Assembly (NCBI GenBank): GCA_902776645.1
Contig: CACYQT010000064.1
Coordinates: 1 to 36,929 of the forward strand
Reading direction: 5' to 3'
Source: an uncultured bacterium
GTDB lineage: Bacteria; Verrucomicrobiota; Lentisphaeria; Oligosphaerales; Oligosphaeraceae
Length of the DNA stretch: 36,929 nt
Of the stretch, positions 17,067 through 24,856 are shown one piece after another. Both the position numbers and the translations under genes were made by a program. Numbering within the stretch: position 1 is the first letter of the stretch; each line of letters begins with the position of its first letter. The notes under the pieces were generated by a model. The model worked only from the letters and a program-made list of their open reading frames with translations, searched no databases and was not told where the DNA came from.

Positions 17067-19355
17067 CTATTCCTCCCGTTCCATCGAGACATAGTCGATA
17101 TAGACCGCCTTGGCGTCCTTCGGATCCTTGACGGTCGGTGCGAACCAGACGTATTGATCAAAACCGAGCTTGATCCAGTCGGTCTCATAGACATGGTACT
17201 TTTCGCCGGCGATTTCCTGCGCGGAGAAGTCACGATGGGCGATGTCGCGGCCGAGCGTCTGGCTGTAGATGCCGAACTGGAGGACATGGCCGGCCGTCGG
17301 CTTCGCGTCGCAGCGGACGGCATAGCGGAATTTCCACTTTTTCGTCATGCCGTAGTAGCCACCGACGGGAATCTGCGTCGCCCACTGGGTGTGGGTGTTC
17401 GTCATCATCGCGGCCTTGCCGGTCATGGCCGCCTTGTCGTCGACCAGTTTCACCCAGTTGCCTTCGTTGTGCAGCTGGAAACGCTTGCCGGCGAAGAAGT
17501 CCCAACGATCTTCCGGCAGGCCTTTCAGCCATTCGGGCGGTTCGCCGCGCGTCGTGTCGAACTCCGGCGGCTCCAGTCCGTCGAGGAGGCGTTTGCCGTA
17601 GTCGCCGTAGGCGCCGCCTTCGCGGATGTTGCCGACATCGTACTTCTTGCACAATTCGTCGAATTCGATGGCAAGTTCCTTGGCGGGCTTCGGCAGATTC
17701 TTCAGATAGTTCTTGCCCGTGTAGCGGTTCCAGATCTTCACCGTCGGATACGCCATCAGGCAGGCAAGATCTAAGCTAAGACGTTCGCGACGAACGCGTT
17801 CCGCCAAAGTCTTGTTGTCTTTGACAGCATCCTCCGCCAGTTTGTACAACGCGAGGGCGTCGTCCAGTTTCTCCAACGTCAGCCATCCCGCGACGCTGCC
17901 GTTATAGCAGCGCAGGTTGTAGCCGCTTTCTTCCACCGTGTCGCAGAGGAAATCAATGTACTGAAGCAGGAACGGGCCGGCCGCGCCGTAGTAGCCGTTG
18001 AAGAATTCGCGCATGAGCGCTTTTTCATCCTGGTTCGGATTCCACAGCAGATGCCCTACAAGCCATGCGCGCGGACGGACAAAATCACCGACGCTGCACG
18101 CGATGTCGCCCTGTTCGAACGCGCCGATGGCGTGGTGGTTCGCGAAGAAGCGGATGTCGGGAGCCAGCCCGCGCCAGTTCGGCTGCGGCAGCATGTAGTT
18201 CGTGAAATTCGTGATGTAGTTCCAAATGTAGAGGTTGGGCGCCACGGCGCACCAGTCTTCGATGTCCTTTCGGAAACTCTTGTTGGCGGGCCCCGTCTCC
18301 AGCGGTTGCGCGAAGTTCATCTCGATGCTGCAAAGGCGGATGACGACGTTATTTGCGGGCTTCGTAACTTTCGGCGCCTTGCGCGTATAGGTATACGCCA
18401 GTGTCTCGATGAGAAATTCCGGATATTCCTTTTCAATCTCCTTCGCGACGGCGTTCACAAAGCGAATCAGCGGCCCGGACTGGCTTCCTTCTATCTTCTC
18501 GACTTCCAGGCACTTCGGGCATTCGCAACGGCCATGCCAGTCGTTCTGCGAAACGGAAATCACGCCCGCCGTCGGATTCTTCCGGATCTGCTCCAGGCAG
18601 ACTTTCGCGAATTCCTTCGTCATCTCTTCGTTCGTCAGGCAGAGCTGCGTCCAGTTCGGAGAGCGCTGTCCTTTGATCATGGAATACCATTCCGGATGAT
18701 CCTTGAAATACTTGTCCGGCGGCAGGAACTGGAAGAACGTATGGCACCAGCCGATGATGGACATCTTGCCGCCCCAGTCGTCGGAAATCTGCTGATGGTG
18801 GCCGTTGGCCTTCAGGCGCGGCGCCCACTTGGAATCGACGGCGAAACGGTAGAACGGCTCGCGGCTGACAATCTGCGGCGAATACAGATAGTCTTTCGCA
18901 TCAACGACCAGCGTCGGTTTCGCGGGGAAGAAATTCTCCGTCGGTGTCCACCAGCGGATGCCGACATAGTCCTCCAAAAACGTGTAGACGGCGTATAGCG
19001 GGCCGCGCGGCATACGGCCGTTCAGATACACGTCGCCGTCTTTGAAGCGGATGGCCGTCGTGTCCGCCTTCGCCTTCGTGAAATCGACATCCGGGAAGGC
19101 GGCCTTGCCTGCGTCGCCGATGACGAACGCAGGCTTGCCTTTCGGACGCGCCGCCGCTTCAAAGATCTTGTATTCTATTCCCGTCACCCATTTTAGATGT
19201 TCCGCCAATTCACTTGCGGCGTTCTTTAAAACCGTGGCGGGATTGTCCGGAATCACAATCACGTAGTCGCTCTTGCCGTTGTCGGCGATTTTCAGCGTCT
19301 GGGCGCTTGCGAAACTGCACAGCAGCAGCCCGCACAGGATGCATGTCATTTTCAT
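17067..19355 (-). CDS. Secreted DUF4838 protein, alpha-glucuronidase-like putative glycoside hydrolase
   Basis: A 762-residue protein with a clear signal peptide (cleavage near FASA-QTL) and AAGGA seven bases before the ATG. Residues about 20-130 form an alpha/beta domain like the N-terminal domain of GH67 and GH20 enzymes (NAASELAEHLKWVTG; FLEDYVGIRWWTP). Residues about 150-430 are the DUF4838 TIM-barrel-like region, with ISVSQNDWHGRCECPKC and WNYITNFTNY. The last 140 residues look like a beta-sandwich. The family's catalytic activity is not established; its occurrence in polysaccharide loci and its GH67-like architecture suggest uronic-acid or amino-sugar glycosides. It is the second gene of a probable operon, 51 bases after the deacetylase-like gene. 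Confidence 0.85.
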   Translation of the reverse strand: MKMTCILCGLLLCSFASAQTLKIADNGKSDYVIVIPDNPATVLKNAASELAEHLKWVTGIEYKIFEAAARPKGKPAFVIGDAGKAAFPDVDFTKAKADTTAIRFKDGDVYLNGRMPRGPLYAVYTFLEDYVGIRWWTPTENFFPAKPTLVVDAKDYLYSPQIVSREPFYRFAVDSKWAPRLKANGHHQQISDDWGGKMSIIGWCHTFFQFLPPDKYFKDHPEWYSMIKGQRSPNWTQLCLTNEEMTKEFAKVCLEQIRKNPTAGVISVSQNDWHGRCECPKCLEVEKIEGSQSGPLIRFVNAVAKEIEKEYPEFLIETLAYTYTRKAPKVTKPANNVVIRLCSIEMNFAQPLETGPANKSFRKDIEDWCAVAPNLYIWNYITNFTNYMLPQPNWRGLAPDIRFFANHHAIGAFEQGDIACSVGDFVRPRAWLVGHLLWNPNQDEKALMREFFNGYYGAAGPFLLQYIDFLCDTVEESGYNLRCYNGSVAGWLTLEKLDDALALYKLAEDAVKDNKTLAERVRRERLSLDLACLMAYPTVKIWNRYTGKNYLKNLPKPAKELAIEFDELCKKYDVGNIREGGAYGDYGKRLLDGLEPPEFDTTRGEPPEWLKGLPEDRWDFFAGKRFQLHNEGNWVKLVDDKAAMTGKAAMMTNTHTQWATQIPVGGYYGMTKKWKFRYAVRCDAKPTAGHVLQFGIYSQTLGRDIAHRDFSAQEIAGEKYHVYETDWIKLGFDQYVWFAPTVKDPKDAKAVYIDYVSMEREE

Positions 19356-19406
19356 GGTCGTTCCTTTGGTGTTTATCTGTTATTTTTCGATCTTATCCAT
19401 GTTTCA

Positions 19407-20333
19407 TCAATAACGTTCGGCGATTTCCTTGAACGTCAGCCATTCGACGTTGTCGCCGAAATAGCGGCTGATACGTTCCATCAGAACTTCGAAACCGTCA
19501 AGCCCGTAGGCACGGCCATCCGAAAACAGCGATTGCCAATGGCTTATGAACACAATCGGCCGTCCGGCGTCCAAAAGTTCACGGAACTGCCCGCCGCGGC
19601 CGTCTTCGCTGATGATGCGGTCGATCCCTTCTTTGATTTTACGTTTCACGTCGGCGTCGTTTCCAGGGTTGTTGCCCGGCCAGAAGACATCCGGAAAATC
19701 ACGCGGAATGGACACCACCATGCCAGTTTCAGGCGTGCTGCACATCACTTTCGGCGCATTGAGCACGGACTGGTTGTGCAGGAAATAGAAGGTACGGTCT
19801 CTGTTCAACGTCCGTTTGAACGCCATGCCGATGCCTTCCGCGTAGTTCTGCTCGTTGTCGATGCCCGTCATCCAAGGGGATGTCACGCCATCCGGAACCA
19901 GATCCACATTGCAGAGGATGTTGATGGCGTAACTGACGTAGTCGGCGATCTGTTCGGCTGAAAGCGTGCTGAAATAGATGTCCTCCTGCATGCCCAGAAA
20001 ACGCTCCGTCTTGACGTCGAACGCAAAATAATGCGAAATGATTTCTGGCGTCAGCGAAAACATAGGGGCGATTCTCTTGCGGACCGTCTCGTTGAACTTC
20101 TTGACATGCTCCAGCGGGCAATGGCTCAGCCCTTTGTCCAACCGCCCAAGCCCCGCCGGCATGGGAACAACGGAGAACTTCCCGCGGACGCCATGCTTCT
20201 CGCATATGGACGCAAACCGCTGCACATGCTCGATCGGCACGATCAGTTCATGTTCGCGCATCAAATCATGAAAATAATAGAGGTTGACGGGGGAGCCGTC
20301 GTCGATAATCAAGCTTATAGGTGTTTTCGCCAT
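19407..20333 (-). CDS. Polysaccharide-deacetylase-like protein (NodB/CE4-type fold)
   Basis: A 308-residue cytoplasmic protein. SLIIDDGSPVNLYYF at the N-terminus resembles the first strand and paired aspartates of the NodB/CE4 fold. FSVVPMPAG, a conserved TSPWMTG segment and a late IVFISHWQSLF with histidine are compatible with a metal-dependent hydrolase. The full set of CE4 motifs is not clear, so a deacetylase activity is only a suggestion. It precedes the DUF4838 gene and probably forms a two-gene operon with it. Related proteins are found in Lentisphaerae-type genomes beside glycan genes. Confidence 0.65.
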   Translation of the reverse strand: MAKTPISLIIDDGSPVNLYYFHDLMREHELIVPIEHVQRFASICEKHGVRGKFSVVPMPAGLGRLDKGLSHCPLEHVKKFNETVRKRIAPMFSLTPEIISHYFAFDVKTERFLGMQEDIYFSTLSAEQIADYVSYAINILCNVDLVPDGVTSPWMTGIDNEQNYAEGIGMAFKRTLNRDRTFYFLHNQSVLNAPKVMCSTPETGMVVSIPRDFPDVFWPGNNPGNDADVKRKIKEGIDRIISEDGRGGQFRELLDAGRPIVFISHWQSLFSDGRAYGLDGFEVLMERISRYFGDNVEWLTFKEIAERY

Positions 20334-20352
20334 CGTGTTGCCTCAGTTGTGG

Positions 20353-20401
20353 GGTAGCAAGGGCGTCCCCGCCCTTGACAAGGCCGAATGGCCTTGCTAC
20401 C
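20353..20401. repeat. Dispersed hairpin element, AAGGGCG-type copy
   Basis: Outer arms GGTAGCAAGG (20353-20362) and CCTTGCTACC (20392-20401) enclose two hairpins: AAGGGCG-TCCC-CGCCCTT (20359-20376) and CAAGGCC-GAAT-GGCCTTG (20379-20396). The first has the layout of the GTAGCGACGGCGTCC elements at 24806 and 30319-30442, but both stem arms are changed together. Confidence 0.65.
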
Positions 20402-20635
20402 ACTATATAAAATAAATAATCGTAATCGTAATTTATCTGACACTCCGCGGAAATCAACTCCGACAGCGTTTTTTCCAATGAATCCACTTCCATGGTAACG
20501 GAACAAAAAAGACCGTTCTTCTGTCTAAAAGAACCTCCAGCAGGTTCGCCTGTCTTGAAACTCGCCTCAATGGCGATATGTTACTTTTATTTTCAAGTCA
20601 ATCATCATACCAGTCAACCATAAAAAGGAGCCATC
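20402..20635. other. Intergenic region before the metallo-beta-lactamase-fold gene, with palindromes and a weak promoter
   Basis: No gene is visible. GAACCT-CCAGC-AGGTTC (20531-20547) is an inverted repeat. TTGAAA (20555-20560) and TATGTT (20577-20582) with a 16-base spacer form a weak plus-strand promoter. The spacer itself holds a second inverted repeat, TCGCC-TCAAT-GGCGA (20562-20576), which could be an operator. AAAAAGGAG lies just before the ATG at 20636. Confidence 0.4.
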
Positions 20636-21640
20636 ATGAAATCATCGTTCTGCTGTTCCATGCTGATCATGTCGCTCGCCGTTAGCGGTGCGCAACTTCC
20701 GGACTTGTTCGAAGGCGAGCAAGTCATCTTCCCCTCCTCCGTCCGCGGTTCCCAAATGTTCTCCGCCGTCATCGTCACGAAAAACAAACATGTCATCGTT
20801 TTCGACGGCGGTTGGCGGGAAGACAACGCCAATCTCATCAAAATCGTGAAAGAATTTTCGGACACGGTTGATCTGTGGTGCATCACCCACGCCCATGGCG
20901 ACCATTTCTGGCAGCTCGCCGAATTCATCGAAAAGACGCCGGACGCCTTGAAAATCAAGAAGTTATGCTATAATTTCATCAGCGAGGAATGGATTCAGGA
21001 AGCAGACAAGCATGAAAAAGGCTGTCTCAAGGAAGCCATGATCACCATCACGCCGCTGAAAACGTCGAACATCCCGCAGCAAATCACCAAGGCTGGCGAT
21101 GTCTTTGAAGTCGATGGTGTCAAAGTGGAAGTCCTCAATGATCCATATTCAATACAGACTGGCAATCCCATCAACAACGCATCCGTCGTTTACAACGTCA
21201 CCATCGGCAACAAGAAGATGTTGGTAACAGGCGACTTGGGCGTTGAAGGCGGCAATCGCCTCCTCGAACTCTGCCCCGACAAATTGAAGGCCGATATCGT
21301 CGTTCTCGCCCACCATGGCCAGAATGGCGCCAACAAGAATTTCTATGAAGCCGTCAAACCGTCCATCGCCATTTGGCCGACTCCCAGATGGCTTTGGGAA
21401 AACGACAACGGCGGCGGCCCCGGCTCCGGCCCGTGGCGTACAAACTACGTCAAATGCTGGATGCAGGATCTCGGAAATCCCTTTCCATCATGTTCTCCGG
21501 CCAGGGGGCGCAGGCCCCCGGCATGGGCAAAGATCTTTATGACGCGTCGCCTGCGGCAAAAGCCATTTTCGACCGCGCCAACGACATCCTCCATCGCGAC
21601 ATCGCGAACCTTTGCTTCAACGGCTCCGTCGAAGATCTGA
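20636..21640 (+). CDS. Secreted metallo-beta-lactamase-fold hydrolase, 3' end lost by fusion to fabD
   Basis: The frame starts with a signal peptide (MKSSFCCSMLIMSLAVSGA) behind a strong ribosome binding site. The metal-binding motif THAHGDH is at residues 84-90, with a later VTGDLGVEGG near 198 and VVLAHHGQNGANKNF near 222. This resembles the ComEC/Rec2 C-terminal type of MBL fold, but as a stand-alone exported protein; its substrate is unknown. Up to about base 21475 (KCWMQDLG) the protein looks normal. The remaining 50 or so codons are low-quality, Arg/Pro/Ser-rich sequence, because this DNA is fabD read in another frame. The natural C-terminus is therefore missing. Confidence 0.8.
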   Translation: MKSSFCCSMLIMSLAVSGAQLPDLFEGEQVIFPSSVRGSQMFSAVIVTKNKHVIVFDGGWREDNANLIKIVKEFSDTVDLWCITHAHGDHFWQLAEFIEKTPDALKIKKLCYNFISEEWIQEADKHEKGCLKEAMITITPLKTSNIPQQITKAGDVFEVDGVKVEVLNDPYSIQTGNPINNASVVYNVTIGNKKMLVTGDLGVEGGNRLLELCPDKLKADIVVLAHHGQNGANKNFYEAVKPSIAIWPTPRWLWENDNGGGPGSGPWRTNYVKCWMQDLGNPFPSCSPARGRRPPAWAKIFMTRRLRQKPFSTAPTTSSIATSRTFASTAPSKI

Positions 21641-22392
21641 CGGCTTGCGCGAACTGCCAGCCCGCCATCTTCACGATGTCACAGGCGGCCATGGCCGCCT
21701 TGAAGGAACGCGTCGGCGACTTCCTCCCCGCTGCGACCGCCGGTCTCTCGCTCGGCGAATATTCCGCCTTGGTGGCGGCAAATGTCTTGTCGTTCGACGA
21801 CGCGTTGCGTCTCGTCGCCAAACGCGGCGAACTCATGGACAAGGCCTGCCGTGACACGCAAGGCGGCATGGCCGCCGTGCTCGGCGGCGATCCGGACAAA
21901 ATCGCCGAAGTCTGCGCGGCTTGCGGCATCGATGTCGCCAACTACAACTGCCCGGGCCAGATCGTCATTTCAGGCGAAAGCGCCAAAGTGGCGGACGCCG
22001 TCGCGAAACTCACGGAACAGGAGTTCCGTGTCGTGACGCTTCAGGTGGCGGGCGCCTATCATTCGCGCGTCATGGCACCTGCGGCAGAAGCGTTTGCAGA
22101 AGCTTTGGCGGCCTGCTCCTTCTCCAAGCCGGCCTGCCCCATCGCGCAGAATTTCGTTGGTGACTTTGTGGAAACGCCAGCAACCATCAGCGAAAACCTC
22201 CGCCAGCAGATCTGCGGCTCCGTCCGTTGGGAAGCCTGCCTGCGCAAACTCATGGCGAAAGGCGAACTGCTTGTCGAATGCGGCCCAGGCAACGTCCTCT
22301 GCGGATTCGTCAAACGCACGGACAAAACCTACAAGGCCTGCCCCGTCAATTCCGTCGGCACGCTTGACGCCGCCGTCCAGGCCTTGGCCTGA
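21454..22392 (+). CDS. fabD: Malonyl-CoA:ACP transacylase (FabD), 5' end replaced
   Basis: FabD moves malonyl from CoA to acyl carrier protein at the start of fatty-acid synthesis. The sequence shows SIMFSGQGAQAPGMGKDLYD at the N-terminus, the active-site GLSLGEYSALVAA with its nucleophile serine, CPGQIVISGE and a late ECGPGNVLCGF. The first strand is intact, but no normal start with a ribosome binding site exists. The nearest in-frame ATGs are at 21454, inside the preceding gene, and 21490 (MFSGQG), giving 312 or 300 residues against the usual 305-315. The gene thus seems to have lost its own start and leader when it was joined to the MBL-fold gene. A strong terminator follows. Confidence 0.88.
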   Translation: MLDAGSRKSLSIMFSGQGAQAPGMGKDLYDASPAAKAIFDRANDILHRDIANLCFNGSVEDLTACANCQPAIFTMSQAAMAALKERVGDFLPAATAGLSLGEYSALVAANVLSFDDALRLVAKRGELMDKACRDTQGGMAAVLGGDPDKIAEVCAACGIDVANYNCPGQIVISGESAKVADAVAKLTEQEFRVVTLQVAGAYHSRVMAPAAEAFAEALAACSFSKPACPIAQNFVGDFVETPATISENLRQQICGSVRWEACLRKLMAKGELLVECGPGNVLCGFVKRTDKTYKACPVNSVGTLDAAVQALA

Positions 22393-22410
22393 CACATATA
22401 TTTGCAAACG

Positions 22411-22456
22411 AAAAGAGGCTGTCGCAACGCTTAATGGCCTTGCGACAGCCTCTTTT
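22411..22456 (+). terminator. Rho-independent terminator after fabD
   Basis: A perfect 17-bp stem pairs 22411-22427 (AAAAGAGGCTGTCGCAA) with 22440-22456, with a 12-base loop. It ends in TTTTTT, a classical intrinsic terminator 19 bases after the fabD stop. Confidence 0.93.
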
Positions 22457-22488
22457 TTGCATTCATTTTTTGCGTTAGTATTCATTAT

Positions 22489-22591
22489 TATGACTTCTTA
22501 TGATTCCTTGGTAATTCTTATGATTTTTAGGTATTATCAGTATGTTAAAGTCATATTATGATTTAATATGACATATTATGACTTTATATGA
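22489..22591. repeat. 10-bp-phased TATGA array, copy 2
   Basis: TATGA begins at 22489, 22499, 22519, 22557, 22567, 22577 and 22587. All steps within the two blocks are exactly 10 or 20 bases, with a related TATGT at 22541 between them. Units read TATGACTTCT, TATGATTCCT, TATGATTTTT, TATGATTTAA, TATGACATAT, TATGACTTTA and TATGATTCGA. The 22393-22707 interval holds nothing else except the fabD terminator, the promoter at 22619 and a short leader frame. Confidence 0.75.
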
Positions 22592-22618
22592 TTCGAGTAA
22601 AACAATCATTAACACGTC

Positions 22619-22646
22619 TTGAAATTCCTTTCTGGCATACTATAGT
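22619..22646 (+). promoter_or_regulatory. Promoter of the ORF6N gene
   Basis: TTGAAA (22619-22624), a 16-base spacer and TATAGT (22641-22646). The -10 box, spacing and surrounding CTATAGTA are the same as at the Rpn gene. The 10-bp array ends 28 bases upstream. Confidence 0.65.
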
Positions 22647-22694
22647 AATCCTCAAAAACCACATGATGTATTTTTATCCATTAAGGAAAACTGG

Positions 22695-22811
22695 ATGAAC
22701 ACGGTACATGTTCCATTCGGAAACATATGTGGGAACAAATATGGCATCAACCAAGATTATGAAGGCAGAGAGCACAAGAATGACTTTGGAAAACACATTG
22801 ATCATAGATAA
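22695..22811 (+). CDS. Possible 38-codon leader frame overlapping the ORF6N start
   Basis: An ATG at 22695 has the best ribosome binding site of this leader (TTAAGGAAAA, about seven bases upstream) but lies in another frame than the ORF6N gene. It stops at 22811. The peptide (MNTVHVPFGNICGNKYGIN...) matches nothing I recognise. It could be a leader peptide controlling translation, or the remnant of a frameshifted start. Confidence 0.25.
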   Translation: MNTVHVPFGNICGNKYGINQDYEGREHKNDFGKHIDHR

Positions 22812-23739
22812 TGAAAGTCTTTCGCCAAGTTGCATTCAACGGCGTATTATAACGATACGCGGCATTCAAGTCATGCTGGATCGTGACTTGGCGGAACTTT
22901 ATGGCGTTCCGGTAAAGCGTCTTAACCAGCAGGTCAGCCGTAATCTCGAACGTTTTCCCGAACGATTCATGTTTCAACTGGACACAAGGGAGTTCACAGA
23001 CTTGAAGTTGCAAATTGCAACTTCAAGTGCCGGCAATGATCTGAACCACTTGAAGTCGCAAATTGCGACTTCAAGTTGGGGCGGTATCAGAAAACCGCCA
23101 AAAGTGTTCACCGAGCAAGGAGTGGCAATGCTTTCATCTGTTCTCAATTCACAGACAGCTGTTCAAGTATCCATTGCCATCATGGATGCGTTTGTGAAAA
23201 TGCGTCAATTTTTGATGAGCAATGCGGAGGTTGTCAGTCGTATGAATATTCTGGAGAAGCGGCAAATTTCAACAGATGCCAAAGTTGATGCCCTCCTTGA
23301 AAGACTTGACACCTCCGAACCGCCTGTACAAGGCATCTTTTATGACGGCCAATTGTGGGATGCCTACATGTTTGTGGAGAAGTTAATCATCTGCGCAAAA
23401 GTGTCGATTCTACTCATTGACAACTGGGTAACGCTCGAAACATTGGACATGCTTGCCAAAAAACGAAAAGGCGTCTCGGTGACGGTTGTCACATCCGAAC
23501 ATCTAGATAGGAAAGGCAATCCACATCCGTTGATTTCAACTGCTGACGAAGCGAAATTCAATTCACAGTATCCAACGCTTGCCGTAAAGTACAGAGAGAA
23601 CTTCCACGACCGCTTTCTGATTCTCGATGAAAAGGAACTGTATCTAATCGGTGCATCACTGAAGGATCTTGGCCGCAAGTGCTTCGGATTTACAAAGATG
23701 GATGCAAACGAAATAGAACGTATAAAAACAAGAATTTGA
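22708..23739 (+). CDS. ORF6N domain protein with HKD-like C-terminal domain
   Basis: Up to 343 residues. The ORF6N domain, a DNA-binding domain of phages and mobile elements, covers about 38-165: ITIRGIQVMLDRDLAELYGV, VSRNLERFPERFMFQL and the signature RKPPKVFTEQGVAMLSSVLN. A short helical linker follows. The C-terminal part (about 215-343) resembles a phospholipase-D/HKD fold: HDRFLILD matches HxKxxxxD with Lys replaced by Arg, and GASLKDLG follows. The start is uncertain: ATGs at 22708, 22741, 22759 and 22783 are in frame, and GGGAA precedes 22741. Around residues 97-124 the motif LKxQIATSS is repeated and its DNA forms two hairpins. ORF6N-HKD proteins are usual in prophage-like and accessory regions; the function is unknown. 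Confidence 0.85.
   Translation: MFHSETYVGTNMASTKIMKAESTRMTLENTLIIDNESLSPSCIQRRIITIRGIQVMLDRDLAELYGVPVKRLNQQVSRNLERFPERFMFQLDTREFTDLKLQIATSSAGNDLNHLKSQIATSSWGGIRKPPKVFTEQGVAMLSSVLNSQTAVQVSIAIMDAFVKMRQFLMSNAEVVSRMNILEKRQISTDAKVDALLERLDTSEPPVQGIFYDGQLWDAYMFVEKLIICAKVSILLIDNWVTLETLDMLAKKRKGVSVTVVTSEHLDRKGNPHPLISTADEAKFNSQYPTLAVKYRENFHDRFLILDEKELYLIGASLKDLGRKCFGFTKMDANEIERIKTRI
23000..23076. repeat. Twin hairpins inside the ORF6N gene with compensatory change
   Basis: ACTTGAAGTTGC-AAATT-GCAACTTCAAGT (23000-23028) and ACTTGAAGTCGC-AAATT-GCGACTTCAAGT (23048-23076) are perfect inverted repeats with 12-bp arms and 48-base spacing. The only difference between copies is one pair, T-A against C-G, changed on both arms. 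They encode the repeated peptide LKLQIATSS / LKSQIATSS. Confidence 0.85.
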
Positions 23740-23773
23740 AGATTGGTTGGCCCTCATCTGTCAAGAAAATATA

Positions 23774-24790
23774 TTATTGTTTCAACTGTGCGGCCAACGT
23801 CTCGATCGCTTCGTCCGTCGTGAGATATGTGCAGGCCAGACGAACCACATGCGTCGGCTCGTCCCAATAGTGCGCATCAAAGACTTGCGTAACCGCCTTC
23901 AATTGTTCGGAAGTCAGGATGCAAAAGACCATATTTGTCTCGACCGAATAGCGGATCGGGATGCCGATCTGCTTCAACCGCGTCTCCAGATGTTTCGCCG
24001 CCTGATTTGCAAGCCGCGCGTTTTCAAGCCACAAGCCGCTTTCCAACAGATATTCGGCCTGTATGCCAAGGAATTGCGATTTGTCCAGATGCTGCATCGA
24101 CTGCTTCTGCAGATATGGCAGATTGGCACCCCACTCCGCCCGTCTGAACACGACCATCTCCCCGAACATCGCCCCCGCCTTCGTGGCACCCCATGAGAAT
24201 GCGTCAACTCCTGTCCCCTCAATCATTTCCGAAAGCGTCACATTCAACGCCGCGACGGCATTGCCGATGCGTGCGCCATCAACATAGACCGCCATTTTCC
24301 GGCTGTGGGCGTAGTCGCACAACGCCTTCAGTTCATCCAATGAATACATCGTGCCAAACTCAGTTGGTTGCGTAATGACTACGACCTGAGGAACATAGCC
24401 ATATCGGGCTGCAGCTTTCAGCCGCGCCGCCAGCACATCCGTCGTCAGTTTTCCGTCGTCGCATTCGCATTCCAGAATCTTGCAGCCCAGCGTGTATTCG
24501 AACGCGCCGCATTCATGCGTTGTGACATGTGCCTGAGACGCACAGACGATGCAGCCGTTGCGCGGCAGCATCGACTTCAGCGCCAAGATGTTGGCGGCCG
24601 TGCCGTTGATGGCGAACGTCGTCCAGATCCGCTCTTTGAAGAAACTCTGCATCAGCTCCACGGCGTGGCGTGAATGGCCGTCATTGCCGTTGCCGCCATC
24701 GACCGCTTCATCGTTGACAGCGACAATCCGTTTCAGAATGTCCGGATGGACGGTCGTCCATACTTCGCCTCGAAAATCCTTGCGTCCCAT
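23774..24790 (-). CDS. Threonine aldolase / beta-eliminating lyase family PLP enzyme
   Basis: A 338-residue fold-type I PLP enzyme. FAINGTAANILALKSML near 60-75 and VDGARIGNAVAAL (the aspartate that pairs with the PLP ring) match the low-specificity threonine aldolase family. FSWGATKAGAMFGE carries the Schiff-base lysine. These enzymes split L-threonine or similar beta-hydroxy amino acids to glycine and an aldehyde. The gene has TTAAGGA before its ATG. It is the last gene of the SDR-dehydratase operon, 66 bases after the enolase-superfamily gene, with a hairpin element in the gap. Its link to sugar-acid breakdown is unclear; a different beta-hydroxy amino substrate is possible. Confidence 0.88.
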   Translation of the reverse strand: MGRKDFRGEVWTTVHPDILKRIVAVNDEAVDGGNGNDGHSRHAVELMQSFFKERIWTTFAINGTAANILALKSMLPRNGCIVCASQAHVTTHECGAFEYTLGCKILECECDDGKLTTDVLAARLKAAARYGYVPQVVVITQPTEFGTMYSLDELKALCDYAHSRKMAVYVDGARIGNAVAALNVTLSEMIEGTGVDAFSWGATKAGAMFGEMVVFRRAEWGANLPYLQKQSMQHLDKSQFLGIQAEYLLESGLWLENARLANQAAKHLETRLKQIGIPIRYSVETNMVFCILTSEQLKAVTQVFDAHYWDEPTHVVRLACTYLTTDEAIETLAAQLKQ

Positions 24791-24805
24791 TATTTATCCT
24801 TAAAA

Positions 24806-24829
24806 GTAGCGACGGCGTCCACGCCGTTG
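24806..24829. repeat. Dispersed hairpin element, GACGGCG-type copy
   Basis: GTAGCGACGGCGTCCACGCCGTTG: the stem ACGGCG (24812-24817) pairs with CGCCGT (24822-24827) around the loop TCCA. It lies in the 66-base gap between two genes of one operon and matches the copies at 30319-30442. Confidence 0.65.
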
Positions 24830-24856
24830 GCAGGCAGGACGCACACGCCACTTCAA

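Noticed and set aside
21480..21640. Last 50 or so codons of the MBL-fold frame as real protein
   Set aside because: Low-complexity Arg/Pro/Ser sequence coded by fabD DNA in another frame; the FabD frame shows a conserved fold here.
22489..22591. Repeat array as a CRISPR
   Set aside because: Units are 10 bp, degenerate and contiguous, without unique spacers; no cas gene is present. The 8- and 9-bp arrays fail for the same reason.
23000..23076. ORF6N repeats as a diversity-generating retroelement target
   Set aside because: No reverse transcriptase or template repeat is visible, and the copies differ by a single paired change rather than by scattered adenine positions.
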